A stretch of 64,000 nt of DNA from Clostridium sp. 1001271st1 H5 (GTDB lineage: Bacteria > Bacillota > Clostridia > Lachnospirales > Lachnospiraceae). The notes under the pieces were generated by a model. That model had not been told where the DNA came from. It ran no database searches and saw only the letters and a program-made list of their open reading frames with translations. Positions 60,130 through 64,000 of the stretch are shown piece by piece. The stretch's first letter is position 1; every line of letters starts with the position of its first letter. The stretch is from contig NZ_SPHO01000010.1 of NCBI RefSeq assembly GCF_005845215.1, positions 124,001 to 188,000 on the forward strand, in the 5' to 3' direction. A program made the position numbers and the translations under genes.

Positions 60130-60345
60130 GTTTTTCCAAAGCAGGGGTAAAATCCAGCTGTCCTTCTCTCTGTTCACCGGAAAAACAAATCCTCCTTCCG
60201 CCCAATTTCTCCGGCTTGTAGAACATTACTATGATTGAGTAAGTCAGGGCGCTGTTGCAGCGCCCTTCTTAACATCTGCCACCCCAATTAATGCGCATAA
60301 ATAATACCCGGAAAGAGGTTCTTCCTAACTTCAAAGGTTTCACAA
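60130..60345. other. Non-coding gap after tRNA-Arg with one isolated hairpin
   Basis: No gene is seen. AGGGCGCTG (60246-60254) pairs perfectly with CAGCGCCCT (60258-60266) and is followed by TCTT, a terminator-like hairpin that belongs to no visible gene. It may be the remains of an element that once sat next to the tRNA, or the end of a small RNA; neither can be shown. Confidence 0.4.
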
Positions 60346-60374
60346 GACAAAAGGACAACCGTCACTGATTGTCC
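60346..60374 (-). terminator. Terminator overlapping the stop of the small conserved gene
   Basis: On the minus strand GGACAA (60369-60374) pairs with TTGTCC (60353-60358), followed by TTTTGTC. The stop codon (60362-60364) lies inside the loop. Confidence 0.6.
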
Positions 60375-60673
60375 TCCATCACCTCTCTCACCTTCTCCAG
60401 CATCACCGGCGTCAGCTTGAGAATCCGCTGCTTCTTAGACACCTTCTCCACAGCATCCTCAAAGCTCATGCCGTTCCCGGCCGTCATGGCATCCTTCACC
60501 AGGATATAGTAAAGCATAACCGCCTTTTTGTCTTCCTTTGGAAGCTTCTCCTTAAGCTGCTGCTCCACAGCCGCCTTCTGCGCTGTTCCTCCCGGAAAAA
60601 TGCGGTGCATATATTCCCGTTCCTCCTGCTCCCGCTCCTCCTTGCTCTTAATCTCAAATCCGAATATATTCAT
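60362..60673 (-). CDS. Small conserved protein of unknown function
   Basis: The ATG at 60671-60673 directly follows AGGAGGGGAAT, giving 103 residues starting MNIFGFEIKSKEEREQEEREYMHRIFPGG in style. The sequence is highly charged and helical, with no cysteine, no membrane segment and no motif known to me; an upstream extension to 60769 lacks a ribosome site. Similar short proteins appear as hypothetical genes in relatives. It stands alone between the symporter gene and tRNA-Arg. Confidence 0.7.
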   Translation of the reverse strand: MNIFGFEIKSKEEREQEEREYMHRIFPGGTAQKAAVEQQLKEKLPKEDKKAVMLYYILVKDAMTAGNGMSFEDAVEKVSKKQRILKLTPVMLEKVREVMEDNQ

Positions 60674-60834
60674 ATTCCCCTCCTGCACGCTCACACCAAT
60701 ATCTGGATATAGTACAAGTATAAAATCCAGAGGGTGGTACGTCAAGAAGTTTCTCATCATCCCTGTCACATCTGCCCCATCGCAGCACCCTGCAACAGCG
60801 CTCTGTCACATCTGTCCAATCACAGCCTGCCCGT

Positions 60835-62106
60835 TCATCCAGTCTCCATATCATCAAACACAGCCCTGTCCACGCCTCCATCCTGGAATGCAACCACTGT
60901 GGTGCACACTGCGTCCCCGGTAATATTGACGGCCGTCCTGCTCATATCCAATATGCGGTCAATTCCCATAATCAGGGCTATGGCTTCCACCGGCAGGCCC
61001 ACGGAGGCAAATACCATGGAAAGGGTAATCAATCCCACTCCCGGCACGCCGGCTGTTCCCACGGAAGCCAGGGTAGCGGTCAGTATGACCGTCAGATAAT
61101 CCGCCACAGACAGCTGAATACCAAAGGCCTGGGATGCGAACACCACGGCCACTCCCTGCATAATGGCCGTCCCGTCCATGTTGATGGTGGCTCCCAGCGG
61201 TATGGTAAAGGAAGAAATGCGCCGTGACACCCCCATCTTTCTGTGGAGGGTATCAATGGACATGGGAATGGTTGCATTGGAGGTTGCCGTGGAAAAGGCA
61301 AAGCCCATGACAGGCAGGAATTTCCTGAGGAACTTAACAGGGCTGAGTCCTGTAAATCCCTTTAGAATTGCCATGTAGACCACCAGCCCCTGTATGGCCA
61401 GGGCTGTCATCACTCCTGCCATGTATTTAAGCAGGGGCAGGAAGGCGTCAAATCCAATACCGGAAAATGTCCTGGCAGTCAGACAGAACACACCATAGGG
61501 AGCCAGCTTCATGACCATGACCGTCATCTGCATCATCACATCATTAAACTGGCTGAACAGGTTTCCCACTGTCTCTGCTGCTTCACCTAAGCCGGCCAGA
61601 ATGATTCCCACAACCAGCGCAAAGAGGATAATGGACAGCATGTCCCCATCCGCCAGCGCCCTTACCGGATTCACCGGAATAACGGCCAAAAGGGTGTCCG
61701 CCAGCCCCTCCTTCTCACCGATTGCCACCTGGGCTGTTTCTATGGAGGAAAGGTCCAGTCCGGCTCCCGGATTGATGACATTGGCAGTCAGTATGGCTGC
61801 GGTAATGGCCAGCGCAGTGGTTGCCAGATAAAATCCCAGGGTCTTTATTCCGATTTTTCCCAGTTTCTTTGTGTCTCCCATGGACATGCTGCCGCATACA
61901 AGGGAACAGAATACCAGGGGAACTACCAGCATCTGCATCAGCCGCAGGAACCCGTTTCCCACAAGGTAGAAGATGCCGTCTATGAGCAGGCCGTCCCGGA
62001 CAGGCCCCTGGGATACTGCATAGTGGAGCAGTATGCCTGTGGCTGCTCCCAGTGCAAGCCCAATGAAAATAGCGGTGGTAAGGCCCGGCCTTTTCCTACC
62101 TTCCAT
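60835..62106 (-). CDS. Dicarboxylate/amino acid:cation symporter
   Basis: This 423-residue protein of the DAACS (GltP/DctA) family has eight membrane segments, the re-entrant loop SATSNATIPMSID near residue 285 (the serine-rich HP1 tip), the unwound TM7 motif NMDGTAIMQG and the HP2 loop SVGTAGVPGVGLITLSMV. It takes up glutamate, aspartate, serine or C4 dicarboxylates with Na+ or H+. NMDGT points to sodium coupling. It begins inside the end of the reductase gene upstream (11-base overlap), so the two are cotranscribed, though their functions look unrelated. Confidence 0.92.
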   Translation of the reverse strand: MEGRKRPGLTTAIFIGLALGAATGILLHYAVSQGPVRDGLLIDGIFYLVGNGFLRLMQMLVVPLVFCSLVCGSMSMGDTKKLGKIGIKTLGFYLATTALAITAAILTANVINPGAGLDLSSIETAQVAIGEKEGLADTLLAVIPVNPVRALADGDMLSIILFALVVGIILAGLGEAAETVGNLFSQFNDVMMQMTVMVMKLAPYGVFCLTARTFSGIGFDAFLPLLKYMAGVMTALAIQGLVVYMAILKGFTGLSPVKFLRKFLPVMGFAFSTATSNATIPMSIDTLHRKMGVSRRISSFTIPLGATINMDGTAIMQGVAVVFASQAFGIQLSVADYLTVILTATLASVGTAGVPGVGLITLSMVFASVGLPVEAIALIMGIDRILDMSRTAVNITGDAVCTTVVAFQDGGVDRAVFDDMETG

Positions 62107-62986
62107 AGCCGATACCGTCCTTTCCCGCCTTTGCGTTCCTGCCCTTTTGCAGTCCCTCCATGTAGGCCTCCAGCATATCCTTCCAGTGGGGCAGAAGGCT
62201 CATGCCGGATATGCGCAGCATCATATTGTCCAGTACGCTGTAAGAGGGCCTCATGGAGCTCAGGGTATCCTCATCGGCATTCACCGGCTCCACAGGAACC
62301 TGGAAGCCCGCAAGCCTGACAGCCTCCTTTGCCAGTTCATAGCGGCTGCACCATCCCTGGCCCGTCACATGGTACAATCCGTCCTCCCCGTACTCCATCA
62401 GCTCTATGACCTTGGCCGCCAGACTGTCGGCACCTGTAGGGGACGCCATCTGGTCCCTGGCAGCCCTGATGGTCCTGCCCTGTCTGGCCATATCGAGAAT
62501 CCGTTCCAGGTAGGGGCTTCCGTCTCCAAATATCCAGGAACTCCGAACAATGATATGACGGCTGCTGAACTCCCTTACAAAATTCTCCCCTGCCATCTTT
62601 GACTTGCCGTACACGGTCCGCGGGGAGACCGGGTCAAACTCTGTATAAGGAACCTGGCTCTCCCCGTCAAACACATCATCCGTGGACATCTGGACCAGCC
62701 TGGCCTTACCCATTCTGGCGGCAACACTCAGATTCCTGGCCCCCAGGGCATTTACCCGGTACGCCTCCTCCGGACACTCCTGGCAGACAGCCACATCGGT
62801 CAGTCCGGCGCAGTTTACAATATAATGGGGCCTGTTGATGTGGGCATATTCCATCACAGCCTCTGAATCCGTGATATCCACCGAGTCCGCGTCCGTCAAA
62901 AGCAGCTCCACGGGCCTGGATGCCAGAATATCCGTCATCTTCCTGCCGACCCGTCCGCCGGCTCCGCATATCCATATTTTCCGCAT
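62096..62986 (-). CDS. RmlD/RfbD-like sugar-nucleotide reductase (SDR)
   Basis: The start at 62984-62986 follows AAGGATGG and gives 296 residues. It shows the NAD(P) motif ICGAGGRVGRKM (near residue 5), a MSTDDVF strand and the catalytic YGKSKMAGE (Y-x-x-x-K) near residue 132, and RSSWIFG: the pattern of dTDP-4-dehydrorhamnose reductase. No rmlA, rmlB or rmlC gene lies close by, so either the pathway is elsewhere or it acts on another substrate (the family includes methionine adenosyltransferase beta-like proteins). It overlaps the symporter gene by 11 bases. Confidence 0.8.
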   Translation of the reverse strand: MRKIWICGAGGRVGRKMTDILASRPVELLLTDADSVDITDSEAVMEYAHINRPHYIVNCAGLTDVAVCQECPEEAYRVNALGARNLSVAARMGKARLVQMSTDDVFDGESQVPYTEFDPVSPRTVYGKSKMAGENFVREFSSRHIIVRSSWIFGDGSPYLERILDMARQGRTIRAARDQMASPTGADSLAAKVIELMEYGEDGLYHVTGQGWCSRYELAKEAVRLAGFQVPVEPVNADEDTLSSMRPSYSVLDNMMLRISGMSLLPHWKDMLEAYMEGLQKGRNAKAGKDGIGYGR

Positions 62987-63106
62987 CCTGTACCATCCTT
63001 CCATGCATATAAATGATTACACTTTTTCCATAAATACACATGTAGTATCTGCAAATACACGTTGTTCATACGTCCGCAGGCACAGATGCCGGCAATTCAC
63101 CGCACC

Positions 63107-63135
63107 AAAAAAGCCCGGGCATAAAATACCCGGAC
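63107..63135 (-). terminator. Terminator after the acetamidase/formamidase-family gene
   Basis: On the minus strand GTCCGGGTA pairs with TGCCCGGGC around TTTTA, followed by TTTTTT, 30 bases past the stop codon. Confidence 0.8.
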
Positions 63136-63164
63136 CATTCTGTATTCCGCATGACAGGCCAAGC

Positions 63165-64000
63165 TTAAAACAGCTTCTTAAGCACCGTTTTCTTCATCTC
63201 CATACGCACCGTGCGTTTGGGGTCCACCACCTGGCAGAACTGGAGATTGCCCATGGCGCTGAGAAGCATCCCGGCATCCTCCAGGCCCATGCCCAGTTCC
63301 CTCATAAGAATTTCCGTCATGGCCTTAACCGCCGTATGGATGGCAGTCTCCACGTTCTCATGGGAGGCAATGGTATAGCAGGCCTGGCTGTCCTCCAGCA
63401 TGGGATTTACGATGGAAACGCCTTTCAGGACCTCCAGGGTCACAGTCACCTCTGCCGGAATCTCCAGCCCGGTTACCATGATTTCTCCATCTCCCATACA
63501 GGCATGGACATCCCCCATGGACAGAAGGGCTCCCTCATGAAACACCGGCAGGTACAGGGTGGCTCCTGCCTTGATTTTGGTGTTGTCCATGTTTCCGCCG
63601 TGGCTTCCCGGCTCTCCGCAGGGAATCTCCCCATGGGCAGGGGCCACGCCAATCACGCCAATCATGGGAGCGCAGGGTATCCCTATGTCCTGGTTAAACC
63701 AGGCCACTCCGTCCCTGACAGGAATCCGCTTTACCTTTCCGCCGGATATGCAGTCCCCCAGTACCCCGTTGTCCGGTATGGCAGCCATGGTTCCCCAGGA
63801 TGCCACCCGGATGTCCTCAATCTTAACCTTCAGCACATCCCCCGGCATGGCTCCTTCCACATAGACAGGTCCGGTGGCCGGATTGATGCAGTCCCAGTTC
63901 AGGCTGTCCAGGCCGGCCCCCTCCTCCATAAACTGGTTGTCAAAACAATCCTTTGTGACAAATATGACTGTTTCATGATTGTCCACCCTGCAAACCGGGA
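63165..64000 (-). CDS. Acetamidase/formamidase family protein, 5' end outside window
   Basis: The minus frame is open to the last base; upstream of a GTG at 63984-63986 it continues in frame (PVCR-VDNHETVIF), and the family normally has P-x-x-R-V-x-x-G-D at that point. The true start is therefore to the right of the window, by an estimated 20-30 codons. Visible blocks are NPATGPVYVEGAMPGDVLKVKI, GVAPAHGEIPCGEPGSHGGNMD and LSMGDVHACMGDGEI, which hold the metal-binding His and Asp of the FmdA_AmdA family. Members hydrolyse formamide or acetamide to ammonia and the acid. The exact amide is not predictable. Confidence 0.88.
   Translation of the reverse strand, partial: PVCRVDNHETVIFVTKDCFDNQFMEEGAGLDSLNWDCINPATGPVYVEGAMPGDVLKVKIEDIRVASWGTMAAIPDNGVLGDCISGGKVKRIPVRDGVAWFNQDIGIPCAPMIGVIGVAPAHGEIPCGEPGSHGGNMDNTKIKAGATLYLPVFHEGALLSMGDVHACMGDGEIMVTGLEIPAEVTVTLEVLKGVSIVNPMLEDSQACYTIASHENVETAIHTAVKAMTEILMRELGMGLEDAGMLLSAMGNLQFCQVVDPKRTVRMEMKKTVLKKLF

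Noticed and set aside
1..64000. CRISPR array
   Set aside because: No set of regularly spaced identical repeats of 25-40 bases was seen; the only arrays are the 14-bp and 18-bp tandem units described.

Overview
This 64 kb window looks like a chromosome segment of a gut Lachnospiraceae species, probably of the Enterocloster / Clostridium clostridioforme-bolteae type. The evidence is a Firmicutes gene content (spoIIM, zapA, ruvAB, xerD, CdaR, BlaI/BlaR1), AGGAGG-type ribosome binding sites, GC-rich housekeeping genes and a REP-like repeat typical of that group. The genus is inferred from style, not from a marker gene. Most genes lie on the minus strand.

Layout. 1-18.3 kb is a housekeeping block: a U32 peptidase cut by the left edge, zapA, ruvB-ruvA, a YprB-like nuclease, a BlaI/BlaR1-type sensor pair with three operators, xerD, a membrane-linked lipase, spoIIM, an ADP-ribose pyrophosphatase, proC, lysA, pyruvate kinase, a rhomboid-like protein and CorA. 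18.7-23.1 kb holds one very long gene of the 2-hydroxyacyl-CoA dehydratase activator family. 23.1-25.9 kb is a clearly AT-rich three-gene cassette (ABC-type ATPase with a DUF3696-like end, an overlapping gene of unknown function, and a small zinc-ribbon gene). It looks horizontally acquired and is the best candidate for an undescribed, possibly anti-phage, system. 26.2-30.6 kb is a purine-salvage operon (M20 amidohydrolase, NCS2 permease, adenine deaminase).

32.3-50.7 kb is a catabolic island under sigma-54 control. Three 16-base matches to the -24/-12 consensus (TGGCAC-N5-TTGCT) precede (i) pdxA-tctB-tctA-tctC, a tripartite tricarboxylate transporter operon; (ii) a seven-gene operon with three TIM-barrel isomerase-like proteins, an Asp/Glu/hydantoin racemase-type enzyme, a two-subunit transketolase and a glycerate-dehydrogenase-like enzyme; and (iii) a KdgT-type permease with an amidohydrolase. 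Two PrpR_N-type sigma-54 activators are encoded in the island. A shared GTTTCATT motif lies upstream of operons (i) and (ii), and a different TGCAAT inverted repeat lies upstream of (iii). The likely chemistry is uptake of a sugar acid or a related carboxylate and breakdown through phosphorylated, transketolase and hydroxypyruvate/glycerate steps; the substrate cannot be read from sequence. An RpiB-like isomerase, and further right glycerate kinase with a CdaR regulator, may feed from it.

50.8-64 kb returns to mixed genes: an Rpn-type nuclease, glycerate kinase/CdaR, glyA, an acidic repeat lipoprotein, recJ, a branched-chain amino acid carrier, tRNA-Arg(ACG), a small conserved protein, a dicarboxylate/amino acid symporter overlapping an RmlD-like reductase, and an acetamidase/formamidase-family gene cut by the right edge. 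No CRISPR array, rRNA gene, intact insertion sequence or riboswitch was recognised.
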